Positions 24,640 through 34,759 of a stretch of DNA of 64,000 nucleotides are shown here, piece by piece. The notes below the pieces were generated by a model. That model was not told where the DNA came from. It did not search any database and worked only from the letters and a program-made list of their open reading frames with translations. The position numbers and the translations under genes are program-made. How positions within the stretch are numbered: position 1 is the stretch's first letter; each line of letters begins with the position of its first letter. The stretch comes from CADCTP01 sp963849885 (GTDB taxonomy: Bacteria > Actinomycetota > Actinomycetes > Mycobacteriales > CADCTP01), in the NCBI GenBank assembly GCA_963849885.1, contig CAWKIV010000020.1, positions 434,001 to 498,000 on the forward strand, given 5' to 3'.

Positions 24640-25897
24640 CACTGGCCTATGGCCCGGAGCCTGGCCTGACGGGCCGGTTGCGGTCGGGTTGTCGGGCGGT
24701 GGGTTGGATCGGCTGGCCAGGACGACGTCGACGGCGATGACTTTGATGGTGGCGGCGATGGGTCGGGCGAGCGAGGGCGCCGGCGAAGCCGGCCAGGATC
24801 CCGCCGGCGAGGGTGCTGAGGATGACGGCCGCCGGTGAGAGGTCGATGAAAAACTGTACGCCGGGTCGACCAAAATGGGGTCTCGAACTGCTGGTAGGCG
24901 ATGAAGAACAGGACGGTCGCCGCGCCGTAGGCGGGGCCCTTGGTCAGGGCGACGAGGACCACCGGCAGGGCGCCGAGGTAGGCGCCGATCCAGGGGATCA
25001 GGTCGGCGACGCCGGCCCACGCAGGCCCAGCGGCACCGCGTAGTGGGAGCCGACGCGCAGCGCGAGCAGCGCGACCGCGGTCGTGGCTGCGCAGACGGCC
25101 GGGTGATGAGGTTGCCGGAGACGTAACGCCGATCTTGTCGAACGACCGCTGGAGGAGCATGTCGACGTGGGCGCGGCGGTCCGGGCTGACCAGCTTCGCG
25201 ATTGTCGCGGGCAGTCGCGGCAGCGCGACCATGAAGTAGATGCACAGGATGCCGACGGTGAACACGTCGAAGATGCAGCCGAACCCGAGTCCCGGCGGCG
25301 CCGACGATGGCGAGGTGAACGACTCGCCGATCTCCCCTGGGAGGTGGGCGATGAACTGCCGGACCTCGGACAAGACGTCGGCGTGCCGGAAGGCGTTGCC
25401 GAGCCAGTCGTCGGGGAGTTGCAGGTCGAGCGAGATCCCCGGGCAGCGCTCCGGCGAACTGCGGCACCTCTCAGGCTAGCGGCGGGATCAGCAACGCCAC
25501 CAACAGGGCTACGAACAGCGCCAGTGGACCGAAGATGATTGCGGCCACCGATCCCCGCCGGATCCCGACGCCCAGGCCGAGCCGCTGGACGGCCGGATCC
25601 AGGCCGACGGCCACCGCGAATGCGGACCAGCTCGCCGAGAAGCAGGCGTGGGAGATCCGCCGCGCCGCGGCGACCACGGGCAGCGTGGCGACGACGGCGA
25701 GCGTGGTCCGCACCAAGTACGTCCACGGCGGCCAAGACCTGGGACCGCGCCAGGCTGGGCCGGTGCCGGCACCGGCTGAGATCCCCGACATGCTGGTGGA
25801 TCCGGTCTGCGCCTGTGCGGCCTTCAGCTCGCTCGCTTTCGGTCAGGTCCACCAAGACCCGTGGTCGGCGGTGCTGATCTGTGGGCTCGGTGACCAT
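24640..25897 (-). pseudogene. AI-2E family (PerM-like) transporter, several frameshifts
   Basis: Pieces in three frames reconstruct a multi-span membrane protein of the AI-2E/PerM family: ALFVALLVALLIPPLA, FDVFTVGILCIYFMVALPRLP, then RSFDKIG, VLVALTKGPAYGAATVLFFIAYQQFE, and ARPIAATIKVIAVDVVLA. These segments are in the family order. The ATG at 25897 starts a hydrophilic leader. The 3' limit is uncertain because the frame runs on toward glgX without a clear stop. Members export small molecules or act as Na+/H+ antiporters; no specific role is indicated. Confidence 0.6.
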
Positions 25898-26007
25898 CCG
25901 CGCCTCCTGGTCCAGTCGCGGGGACGTTAGGCGGTCACGGTCGCCTGAGGAAGGTCGGCGCCGAGCACCGCTATCGCCGCGACAGGCTCGGCCGCGATGC
26001 AAGGAGA

Positions 26008-26530
26008 ACACAGAAGACGTCGGCCTGCCAGCCCGGCGGGCCGCCTACTTCCGCGCCGGCATGCCACACGAAGACAGTGCGTTCGCCGCCTGAACCGAGG
26101 AGGTCGATCTAGTATTTCCGCCGGGCCGCAGCATCGCCACCACACGGGCCACGACGGACCGAACCCGGGCACGGCAAGCGGAACCACGTCATTGATCGTC
26201 CCCTCGCAGCGACGTGTGATTGCCATGCGTACCCGGCGGTCAACGCTGCACACCGCGAGGAGGCTATGGCGCTCGGCTCCAGGCCAGCTGCCACCGAGCG
26301 CCCGGCCCAGCGCTGCCGCGTGTTCCTCGGCGACCAGCGGTCCCGGCTATAAAAGCCGCGGTCCAGGGTCCTTCGGCGAGCGAGTTGCGCGGCCTGGGCC
26401 GCCAGCTGCTGCTGCCCGTGCTCCGGCACTATGAAGCGGCCACGGACTTCAGACCGGAGGAGGGGCGGGGTGGAAGCCGCCGCCCATTCGCCCGCGCATG
26501 CTGTCGTCCTCGCGGAGCAGGCCCGGGCGC
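26008..26530. other. Stretch with no recognisable gene
   Basis: Open frames exist on both strands but none shows family motifs, a good ribosome site or consistent codon bias. The region lies within the indel-rich part of the island, so a small broken gene could be hidden here. Confidence 0.4.
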
Positions 26531-26537
26531 GGCGGAC

Positions 26538-26865
26538 ATGCAGCTGCGGATCGCGGACCGGTCGCCGCGTTCGCCGGCTCGATGAAATTTGTCTACATCC
26601 ACAGCGTGGTGTTCGCCGGGTGGATGCTGTTCCTCGAATCCAAGCCGTGGCCGACATTGACCTTGATCGTGTCCCTCGAGGCGATCTTCCTGTCCACGTT
26701 CGTCGTGGTCGGGCAGAACCGGCAGGCGGCCTTCCGGCCGGCCAAGGCGGATCGTGACTTCCAGGAGCAGGAGCTGGAGCTAGGACCAACACCGAGCTCA
26801 CCCGGGAGATCCACAGCCTGACCGCCGAGCTGCGCCGAGGGCAGCTGACGGAGCCCACCGCCTGA
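26538..26865 (+). pseudogene. DUF1003 membrane protein, frameshifted
   Basis: The core SMKFVYIHSVVFAGWMLFLE and LTLIVSLEAIFLSTFVVVGQ followed by NRQAA is the two-helix DUF1003 signature. The C-terminal tail NTELTREIHSLTAELRRG is in another frame and ends TGA 26863-26865. At least two indels (near 26565 and 26783) break the frame. The true start may lie further upstream; ATG 26538 opens the recognisable part (MQLRIADR). Function unknown. It is oriented opposite to the catabolic operon that it faces. Confidence 0.6.
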
Positions 26866-26963
26866 CGCTCCGCCGACAGCTCTCCGACCTCTCCCTGGCA
26901 GTTGCTCCGCCGCCCGCCCGCGGGCACGCGCTCACCCGCCGACCGGATGAGCCGACCCCGGAG

Positions 26964-28496
26964 CTACGTCGGCGGTGCCGGGCCGGCGGTCGGGGTGAAG
27001 TGGGGAGGGCCGCGCAGAGCGCGGAGAGGTCGCGGCCGGCGCGGAGGACGGTGCCGTCGGGGCGGACGATGGCGGCGGTCGCGCGTCCCGCGCAGCCAGC
27101 GGTGCAGCTCGGTGCCGGGTCGGGCGACGACGAGGACCCCGCCGCGGTGTTCGATGTCGGTGCGCTGGTCCGGTGACGGGTCGGTCGAGGTGACGAGCGC
27201 GAACCGGCCGGCGGCGACGTCGTCGAACCGGCGGCCGTCGTCGAGCAGCGCGTTGGGGCACAGCCGGCCGGCGAGGGTGCGGCGCAGCCGGGGCCGCACC
27301 ACCAGAGCGGAGCGGTGCAGGCGCGGGCGTCTCGCTGTCGAGGATTTGCGCTGAGACGCCGGGCACGAGGCGCAGCCGAGGTGCGACGACGCGGCGGAGC
27401 AGGTTGCCCAGCTCGCCGCCTTCGGTCATCGCCATGCCGACGAGCTTGGCGAGCCGGATCAGCGCGCGGGCGTGTGGCTTGCGTTCGATCTCGTAGGTGT
27501 CCAGCACGCCGTTCGGGCAGCGTCCCGCCGAGCACGCCGGCGAGTTTCCAGGCGAGGTTCATCGCGTCGCGCACGCCGGCGCCCATGCCCTGCCCGATGA
27601 ACGGTGGGGTGAGGTGGGCGGCGTCGCCGAGCAGGAACACCCGCCGGTCGCGCCACCGGTCGGCGAGTCTGGGCGCGGAAGGTGTACTCGGCCATGCGGA
27701 CGAGCTGCAGCCGCTCGACCGGGATGTCGCTGGTCCACGGGGCGATCAGCGGGTGCAGCCGGGTCATGTCGCGGAAGTCGTCCGCGGTCTCGCCGGGCGG
27801 CAGCCGGAACTCCCAGCGATAGCGGGTCGTGCCGACCCGCATGTAGGTGGCCGGCCCGGCGCGGGTCGCAGACCTGGTGCACGCCTTCCCATCGGCGAGG
27901 TCGGCGTCGGTGTCCACGTCGACGACCAGCCAGCGCTGCTCGAACTTCAGGTCGCGCATGGTGGCGCCGATCGCGGTGCTGGTCAGGCTGTTGGCGCCGT
28001 CGCAGCCCAGCACGTATTCGGCGTGGAGCGAGTCCTGCCGGCCGGTGGTCCGGTCGGTCAAATCGACGCGCACTCGGCCGGCGGGGTCCTGGGTGAGCGC
28101 GGTGACCTCCGCGTCGCCGCGAAGGGTGGCCGTCGGTACCGCTTGAGGTTGTCGCGCAGGATCGCCTCCAGCGCCGGCTGGTCGAACATGTTGGCTTCGG
28201 GGAAGCCGTGTCTGCCCCGGTCGCGGTGCCGCGCCGGAACTCGGCGAGCACCCGCATGTCCCGGTCGAGCAGCCGCAGCCCGTGGCGCGGCCGGGAGATC
28301 GCGGCGAACTCGTCGGCGAGCCCGAGCCGGGCGAGCGACGCGGTAGATCTCGTCGTCGAGGTGGACCGCGCGGGGCTGCGGATAGACGGACTCCCACCGC
28401 TCGAGCAGAGGCACTCGACGCCGTACTGGGCGAGCAGGGTCGCGGCGGTCAGTCCGGTGGGCCCGGCGCCGACGATGACACGGGCACCGTGTTCAT
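26964..28496 (-). pseudogene. FAD-dependent aromatic hydroxylase (MhpA/PheA-like), several frameshifts
   Basis: A class A flavoprotein monooxygenase that would hydroxylate an aromatic ring. Joined frames give ARVIVGAGPTGLTAATLLAQ (FAD loop), ERWESVYPQPRAVHLDDEIY, YVLGCDGANSLT (DG motif) and MFLLGDAAHLTPPFIGQGMG followed by AGVRDAMNLAWKLAGVL (GD motif), the arrangement of 3-(3-hydroxyphenyl)propionate hydroxylase-like enzymes. About six indels occur. The ATG overlaps the DoxX stop (ATGA). It is the last gene of the five-gene ring-cleavage operon and presumably provides the catechol-type substrate for the dioxygenase. Confidence 0.72.
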
Positions 28497-28841
28497 GGCG
28501 TCGCTCCGGCAGGAGCGGCGAGGTAGCCGGTGACCAGCAGGGCGCAGACCACGGCTGGGGCGACCTCGCGCGGCCCGTCGCCGTTGCGCAGGTGTGCGAC
28601 GACGGCGCCGGCGAGCAGGAGCAGCAGCCCGACCCCGGCCAGGGCGCCGAGCAGCGGCTGGACCAGACCGAGCGGCAGCCCGATGGCGCCGGCGACCTCG
28701 AGGACGCCGATGCGTCGGTAGGCGGCGACCGAGAAGCCCACGTGGGCGGCCCGGGCGCGCATCGGCGCACGGCGAGGATCTTCGCGGAGCCGAGCGCGCT
28801 GAGGAGCGCGGCGAGCAGCACCGTGAGGCGATTGACATGCA
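28493..28841 (-). pseudogene. DoxX-like membrane protein, one frameshift
   Basis: A ~115-residue, four-helix membrane protein: HVNRLTVLLAALLSALGSAK, then after an indel near 28760 HVGFSVAAYRRIGVLEVAGA, IGLPLGLVQPLLGALAGVGL and PAVVCALLVTGYLAAPAGA. This is the DoxX/DUF4267-like pattern. It sits between the ligase and the monooxygenase in an operon with overlapping stops and starts. The start codon is uncertain. Its role in the pathway is unknown. Confidence 0.6.
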
Positions 28842-28843
28842 GT

Positions 28844-30742
28844 GTCAGGCTCCACCACCATGTTCCAGGTGATCGGGTAGCGGTCCAGGATCGCTTTGAC
28901 GTCTGCCTGGTCGGCGGGCGAGCAGACCTGACGTGGCCGCCGACGGAGCCGTCGTCGACAGTGGTGTGCACGGCTGGGCCGCGTCGATCTCGCCGAGTGC
29001 CGGCGCAGTTCCCGGCGGGTCGGCGTCGGCGCGAAGCTGCGAGCTTGTACAGCTTGCCCACGGCGGTGACTGGCAGCGCGTCGAGCACCATGACCTGCTT
29101 CGGTGCGGCGGCGCGTTCGGGGACCCGGTCGCGCGGCCCACTCGCGCAGCTCATGCTCGGTGACCGCGGCGCCGGGGACGAGGGTGACGTAGGCGACCGG
29201 CACCTCGCCGGCGTGCGCGTCGGGGCGGCCGACCGCTGCGGCCCCGGTGACCTGCGGGATGCGCGAGCAGCGCGTCTTCGACGATCGCCGGGTCGATGTT
29301 GTGGCCGCCGCGGATGATCAGGTCCTTGGCGCGGCCGGCGAGGTGAGACGAAGCCGTCTTCGTCGACGGCGCCGAGGTCGCCGGTGTCCAGCCAGCCGTC
29401 GACCAGCTTGCCGAGGCCGTCGAGCAGGTGGCCGTGTTCGTCGCGGCCGACGACGTAGCCGGGGAAGACGGTCGGGCCGCTGATCGCCAGCAGGCCGGTC
29501 TCGCCGGCCGGCAGGTCCTCCCAGGTGCCGTCGGCGGCCACCCGCACCGCTTTCACGCGCTGGTAGGGCAGCCGCTGCCCGACCGAGCCGGGCCGCGGCG
29601 CGTCGGGGAAGCTGCGGGCGCTGGCGCAGGTCGCCTCGGTCAGCCCGTAGCCCTCGACCAGGGTCACGCCGGTGTGGGCCTGGAAGCCGTCGCGGACCGC
29701 TGCGGGCAGCGGTGAGGCGCCGACCATGGCGAAGCGCAGGCTGCTGATGTCGGCGTCGACCGGGTGCTGCGCCAGGACGGCGTACACGGTGGGCACCGCG
29801 CTCATCGTCGCGATCCGGTAGTGCTCGACGATCTTCCAGAACTCGCCGAACAGCGCGGGGTCGCGGTAGCCGAGCGGGACCGGCCCACACCACCCGCTGG
29901 CCCTTGAACAGCGGCGCCAGCAGGGTGACCACCAGCGCGTTGACGTGGAACAGCGGCAGCGCGGCGAACACCGCCGGTCGCTGGTCGAACAGCGAGTTGG
30001 CGGCCAGCATCCAGGCGTCGGCGACTTCGTTGGCGTGCGTGTGCGCGGCCAGCTTCGGCGCCCCGGTGGTGCCGCCGGTGTGGAACAGCGCCGGCCAGAT
30101 CGGCCGAACGCGGCGGGTCGCCGGCGAACGAGGCCGAGTCCATGCCGGCGGCCAGCTCGGCGAGGTAGCCCACGCGAACGCCGTCGACGGCGGGCAGCGG
30201 CTGCCGGCGGCGCCCCTGCCGCGGTGGGTCGCAGCACGAGGATCGCGTCGAGCATGCCCTCGCCGGCGAGCTGCCGCGCGGTCTCCCAGGTCGCCGGCGC
30301 GAGCTCGGGGCCGGCGGTGACCAGCACCCGGGCGCCGGAGCGGCGCAGCAGCTGCGCGAGGTGCCGCCGGGACAGGCCGGCGTTCAGTGGGGCGGCGATC
30401 CCGGCCAGCTGCGCGGCGAGCGTCGCGGTGACCAGCTCGGCGCAGTTGGGTGACATCAGGGCCACCGCGTCGCCGCGGCGGACGCCGAGCCGGTGCAGCA
30501 GGTTGGCGTGCGGTGGACGTCGGCGAGCAGCTCGGCGAACGTGCGGTGCAGCGGTTCCCGCCAGCGGGCGGCGTCGGGGAGGACGCTGACCGCGGTGCGG
30601 TCGGGCCAGGGGTCGCCGCCCGGACGAGCAGCGCGTAGGTCGACTCCGGCAGGCCGCGCGCGTCCAGCGGCACGGCCTCGATCGCGGCCAGGTCGGCTGG
30701 GGTCGGCGTAGCGGGGCCACAGCAGTGTGGTCCGGGTGTCAT
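28844..30742 (-). pseudogene. AMP-dependent acyl/aryl-CoA ligase, many frameshifts
   Basis: An adenylate-forming enzyme that activates a carboxylic acid as the AMP ester and then the CoA thioester. The P-loop motif is seen as LFHTGGTTGAPKLAAHTHAN; further motifs are VEGYGLTEATC, LLAISGPTVFPGYV, GWLDTGDLGAVDEDGFV and LPVTAVGKLYKLQLR (C-terminal lysine). About ten indels occur across the gene. The ATG at 30742 overlaps the stop of the FAA hydrolase gene (ATGA). It could activate a side chain, a ring-cleavage product or a fatty acid destined for the PHA branch. Confidence 0.7.
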
Positions 30743-31675
30743 CGGGCGTCCCTCACGATCGTGCGCTGGGTGCCGAGGTCGATCGCGCCGTCGTCGGTGG
30801 CGACGGTGGCCTCGACGACGTCGCCGTCCTTCAGGTACTTGGGGTTGCGGGCCTGGCCGCGGAAGAACAGCTTCCACTTGGTCGCGGGCGGCAGCAGCGA
30901 GGCGATGAACTGACCGGCTTCGGCGGCGCGCTCAGCGCGGTGCCGACGGGGTGCCGGTGAGCAGCAGGTCACCGGGGTCGAGCCGCTGGAAGCGGGTCAG
31001 CGCCTGCAGCGCCTGGACCGGCGAGGTAGATCATGTCGGCGGCGGTCATGTCCTGCCGCAGCTCGCCGTTGACCCACAGCCGCAGCCGCAGGTCGGTGAA
31101 GCGCTTGAGCTCGTCGGCGTCGAGCAGCACCAGCGCCGGGCCGACCGGCGTGAACGTCGGGTAGGACTTGGACTCGTAGAACTGGGTCTTGGGCAGCTGG
31201 AGGTCGCGGGCGGAGACGTCGTTGGTGACCACCAGGCCGGCGACGTAGTCGGCGAGGGTGTCCTCGGTGACCGTCGTGCCGACCGGCATCTCGCGGCCGA
31301 TGACCAGCCCGATCTCCACCTCGTAGTCGAGCAGCCGCACGTGGCCGGGCCGGACCACGTCGTCGTACGGGCCGCTGATCGACCCGGAGGTCTTGCGGAA
31401 GAAGGTCAGCGGGACGGTGTCGGGATCCATGCCGGTGTCTTTGACGTGCGAGGCGTAGTTGGTCATCTGGGCCACGACGCGGCAGGGTACCGTGACCGGC
31501 GAGACCAGGGCGAGGCCGTCGACCGGGACGGTGTCGGCGCCGGCCGTGGCGGCGGCGATGGCCGGCCGGTCGGCGAGCAGCTCGGCCGGTGGTGGTGCCG
31601 TGGTGTCGATTTGGCGGCGCCGGTGGGGGTGTGCACCCACCAGGCGTCGGCGGTACGCAGGACGGAGGTGCTCAT
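30739..31675 (-). pseudogene. Fumarylacetoacetate hydrolase family protein, frameshifted
   Basis: An FAH-superfamily C-C hydrolase/decarboxylase/isomerase that would process a ring-cleavage product. The core NYASHVKDTGMD, LLDYEVEIGLVIGREMP (metal-binding D-E..E), VVTNDVSARDLQ and KSYPTFTPVGPALV is intact in one frame. The C-terminal FIASLLPPATKWKLFFRGQA is in another frame, with indels near 30945, 31025 and 31610. The ATG at 31675 overlaps the dioxygenase stop. Similar to hydrolases in meta-cleavage pathways. Confidence 0.75.
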
Positions 31676-32791
31676 GAGGTGGCAACTTTCATCAGGCCGC
31701 GCAGGCGGCGCAGGTCGAACTCGTTGTCTTCGCGCAGCGCGGCGGCGATCGCGCGTAGCTCGGCAAGTGCTTGCCGGCCGGGTTTGATGCCGAGGAAGTC
31801 CTTGGTGGCGGGCGGGCCCCACTGGGCGAGACCGGAGGCGGTCATCGGCGCCCAGCCCGGCTCCAGCGTGCAGTCGAACAGGTCGCCGTCGGCGAAGTGC
31901 TCGACCAGGAAGCCGTCAGGGTCGCGCCAGTAGTCGAAGATCTGGCTGCCCTGGATGTGCCGGCCGATGCCCCACGAACGCCGGTAGCCCTGCTGGCGCA
32001 GGTATTCGCCGCCGGCGGCCAACGCGTCCAGGTCGGCGACCTGGTAGGCCGAGTGCACGTAGCGGTTGGCCGGGCCCAGCGCCAGCGCCAGCGTGTGATG
32101 GTCGGTGGGCGTCGCGCCGCGGTCGCAGCGGATGAAGCTCATCACCGGGCCGCGCTCGCGCTGGCCCGGGTAGTACAGGAAGTCGCTGACGATCAGGCCC
32201 AGGTGTGCAGATACCAGTCCAGCGTCTGCACGGTAGGTCGTGGTCTGCAGCACGACATGGCCGAGCCGCTGCACCGTGGCCGGCTCGCGCGGGGGCCGCT
32301 GGGTGGCGTTGGTCCGCACCGGCTCGTGCCCGAAGTTGAACGTGAGCGGCGCCTGCGCGGGCAGCGGGGCAGTTCGTGCGTGTCGGCACGATGCGCACGC
32401 GTGCCCGCTCGGGTCGACCAGGTCGACGCGTGATCCCACCCAGGCTGTCCGGCAGCTGGTGACGTTCCGGCCGGTCGCGTCCGCCAGGCGGAGCACGTCG
32501 GTTGCGTCGGCGGCCCTGAACGCCGTGCCCATGAAGCGGAGCGCGGGCCCCTGCGGATCAGCACGCTGGGCGAACCGGGTCGGTGCCGCGCAGCTGCAGC
32601 TCGTCGGCGGTGCGCAGCGCGGTCGTGAAGCCGAACGCGCGGGCGAACAGCTCGGCGCGCTCGAGGTCGGGCTTCTGGAACTCCAGCCAGGCCAGGTCGT
32701 GCACCTTGATGACCGGGTCGGTCGCCCGCCCGGGGTGCTCGCCGGCCAGGGCGCCCTGCTCGCTGTGCAGGCCGGTGTGCGGGTCGTGCAT
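31672..32791 (-). pseudogene. Extradiol-type VOC dioxygenase (catechol 2,3-dioxygenase-like), frameshifted
   Basis: A two-domain vicinal-oxygen-chelate protein. The N-terminal domain starts VIKVHDLAWLEFQKPDLERA; the C-terminal domain has RLGHVVLQT (first metal His), DHHTLALAL (second His) and FDYWRDPDGFLVEHFADGD (metal Glu), consistent with Fe(II)/Mn(II) extradiol dioxygenases. Length ~370 is somewhat longer than BphC-type enzymes (~290-300). Indels lie near 32205, 32395 and 32575. It is first in a coupled operon, directly behind a palindromic operator. Ring-cleavage of a catechol-like substrate is inferred. Confidence 0.72.
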
Positions 32792-32820
32792 CGTTGGTCA
32801 TCGACCGCTCCCTCCAAGAG

Positions 32821-32838
32821 ACTGATGACATCATCAGT
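32821..32838. promoter_or_regulatory. TetR-type operator in front of the ring-cleavage operon
   Basis: ACTGATGA-CA-TCATCAGT, 8-bp arms with a 2-bp spacer, 30 bases upstream of the dioxygenase start. The core CTGATGA-N2-TCATCAG recurs at 33912-33927. A related half-site pair, TCATCA-G-TGATGA, lies at 32878-32890. The tetR gene starts ~215 bases away on the other strand. Confidence 0.6.
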
Positions 32839-33053
32839 ACAGATGGCATGCTCAGTCAAGAGTTTCTGAGAAGATTCTCATCAGTGATGACGGGTGCCAG
32901 GTCGAGGACCGTCCTACCAGCGAGGAGAGGTGGGCCATGGCGGAGCGGGCCGCTGGACGCCCGACCGGCCGGAGCGGCGCACGGTGTACAGCCGGACACA
33001 TCGGTCCTGATCCTGCTGTCAGTTGTGACGTCGGATCCTGATACGCTGCACTC

Positions 33054-33689
33054 ATGACCGATGTTGCCGCCGGGAGTCGGCTGGACCGGCGGAAGGCCCG
33101 CACCCGCGCGTCGCTCGTCGCGGCTGCCCGCATGCTGCTCGCCTCGCGCGATCCGGCGGAGGTCAGCATCCAGGAGATCACCGATGCGGCCGACGTCGGG
33201 TTCGGCTCCTTCTACAACCACTTCCAGAGCAAGCAGGACCTGTTCGGCGCCGCGGTCGAGGAGGTCCTCGAGGAGCACGGCGCCATGCTCGACGCGGTCA
33301 CGGCCGGCATCGCCGACCCGGCGGAGGTGTTCGCGGCAGCCGTCCGCATGACGGCTCGCCTGCCGAAGACCCAGCCGCAGATAGCCAAGATCTTCCAGCG
33401 GATCGGCTTCGACCTCATGGCGACTCCGCGCGGGCTCGCGCCCCGAGCGCGACGGGACCTGCAGCGAGCCCAGGCGGCCGGCCGGTTCACCATCGACGAC
33501 CTGGACGTGGCGCTCGCCTGCGTGGCCGGCGCCCTGCTCGGGGTGCTGCACATGGCGTCGACCGACGCCAAGCCCGCCACCGTCGACCGGGCAGCCGACA
33601 GGCTGGCGGCCAACCTGTTGCGCATGTTCGGCATTCCGGCCGACGAGGCCATCCGGATCGCCCGCAGCCGCCTCCCGCGGCCCGCCTAG
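33054..33689 (+). CDS. TetR/AcrR-family transcriptional regulator
   Basis: 211 residues, intact. The N-terminal HTH runs through RRKARTRASLVAAARMLLAS, IQEITDAADVGFGSFYNHFQ and SKQDLFGAAV; the C-terminal ligand domain has a TetR_C fold-like pattern ending LLRMFGIPADEAIRIARSRL. It is divergent from the ring-cleavage operon and upstream of the DUF308-phaC operon; both flanking promoter regions hold the same palindrome, so it is the obvious candidate to bind them. An effector could be the aromatic substrate or an acyl-CoA. A hairpin with a T-tract follows. Confidence 0.9.
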   Translation: MTDVAAGSRLDRRKARTRASLVAAARMLLASRDPAEVSIQEITDAADVGFGSFYNHFQSKQDLFGAAVEEVLEEHGAMLDAVTAGIADPAEVFAAAVRMTARLPKTQPQIAKIFQRIGFDLMATPRGLAPRARRDLQRAQAAGRFTIDDLDVALACVAGALLGVLHMASTDAKPATVDRAADRLAANLLRMFGIPADEAIRIARSRLPRPA

Positions 33690-33752
33690 CTCCGCGGCAG
33701 GCAGCCGGGCGCCACGCCGGCACGATCGCGGGCGCCTGAGAACGGCCGACAC

Positions 33753-33776
33753 CCCGCGCTGCGGCGCGGGTTCTTT
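33753..33776 (+). terminator. Rho-independent terminator of tetR
   Basis: Stem cccgcgc (33753-33759) with gcgcggg (33764-33770), loop TGCG, followed by TTCTTT. One of the few hairpins in the window with a T-rich tail. Confidence 0.75.
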
Positions 33777-33911
33777 GCCGTGGCCGACTGGAGACCGCCA
33801 AGCCAAGGCGTGCTGGACACCCTGCCCGGCCGCCAGGCAGTGTTGCTCGACCCGACGAAGTGATGCAGCTATCAGTCCTGACTGTGACCTTGACAGCGGA
33901 TGGGGGAGTAA

Positions 33912-33927
33912 CTGATGATGTCATCAG
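33912..33927. promoter_or_regulatory. Second copy of the TetR-type operator
   Basis: CTGATGA-TG-TCATCAG, identical in both arms to the site at 32822-32837. It lies 169 bases upstream of the DUF308-phaC operon start. The spacer is the reverse complement of the first copy. Confidence 0.6.
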
Positions 33928-34095
33928 AACAGTTGAGGGGATCAGAGACACTGCGGACGACGGTCCCTGCGGGCACGCATCCGTCCTGGCCGCTGGCGTA
34001 ACGAGATCTCCCCCTGCTCGAGGATCGTCCGTTCGTCCACCGGCGGTCTTCGATACCCATTCGGTCGTGGACTCCATCCCAAGAGGAGGCATTCC

Positions 34096-34650
34096 GTGTT
34101 CAAGTCCATCTCGTCCGCGCTGCTGTGGCGAGGGCTGCTCGCAGTGGTGATCGGCGTGGTGTCGGTCGCCTGGCCGGGTATCACCGTCGGCGGCGTCGTG
34201 ATCGTCTTCGCGGTCTTCGCGTTCCTGGCCGCCATCGCCGACGGGGCGCGGGCGTTCAGCAGCGACCGCGCCGGGCCGGTGGCCGGCTATCTCCTGCTGG
34301 CGCTGCTGTCCACGGCCGCCGGCGTCGCCGCGCTAGCCTGGCCCGGCATCACCGCGCTCGTATTGACCATCTGGGTCGCCGCGTGGGCGTTCGTCACCGG
34401 CATCGTCGAGGTTGCGATGGCGTTCCAGGCCGGCGAACGTGCCGGCGAACGCGCCATGTGGGTGCTGACCGGCCTGGTGTCGATCGCGCTCGGCGTGGTG
34501 CTGGCGATCCGGCCGGACATCGGCGCGCTCACCCTGGCCACCGTGTTCGGGCTGTTCAGCATCATCTACGGCATCTCCGCGATCACCCTCGGCGCCCAGG
34601 TCCGCCGGGCGGGCAAGACCACCGGCCAGCTGACCTCCGCCGCAGCCTGA
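34096..34650 (+). CDS. HdeD/DUF308 family membrane protein
   Basis: 184 residues, intact, with six hydrophobic helices arranged as three hairpin pairs; the recurring WPGIT (at ~25 and ~77) and RPDIG (~138) reflect the internal repeat of DUF308. GTG start with AGGAGG upstream. It leads the operon containing phaC, an acyl-CoA dehydrogenase and phaZ, 109 bases before phaC. Related HdeD proteins protect against acid and envelope stress; why one heads a PHA operon is unclear. Confidence 0.85.
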   Translation: MFKSISSALLWRGLLAVVIGVVSVAWPGITVGGVVIVFAVFAFLAAIADGARAFSSDRAGPVAGYLLLALLSTAAGVAALAWPGITALVLTIWVAAWAFVTGIVEVAMAFQAGERAGERAMWVLTGLVSIALGVVLAIRPDIGALTLATVFGLFSIIYGISAITLGAQVRRAGKTTGQLTSAAA

Positions 34651-34759
34651 CCTCCACCGCGGCCGACCCGGGCAGTGGCCGGCCCCCGATCAGGTCGGGG
34701 AGCCGGCCACCCGACGCGACGTGTACCGCCACCGCTCACGGAACCACTGGGGAAGACAG

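Larger units (their letters stand above)
33690..34095 (+). other. Intergenic control region before the storage operon
   Basis: About 400 bases without a gene. It holds the tetR terminator (33753-33776), the operator palindrome (33912-33927) and, at its end, AGGAGG (34084-34089) serving the GTG at 34096. No other structure is evident. Confidence 0.6.
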
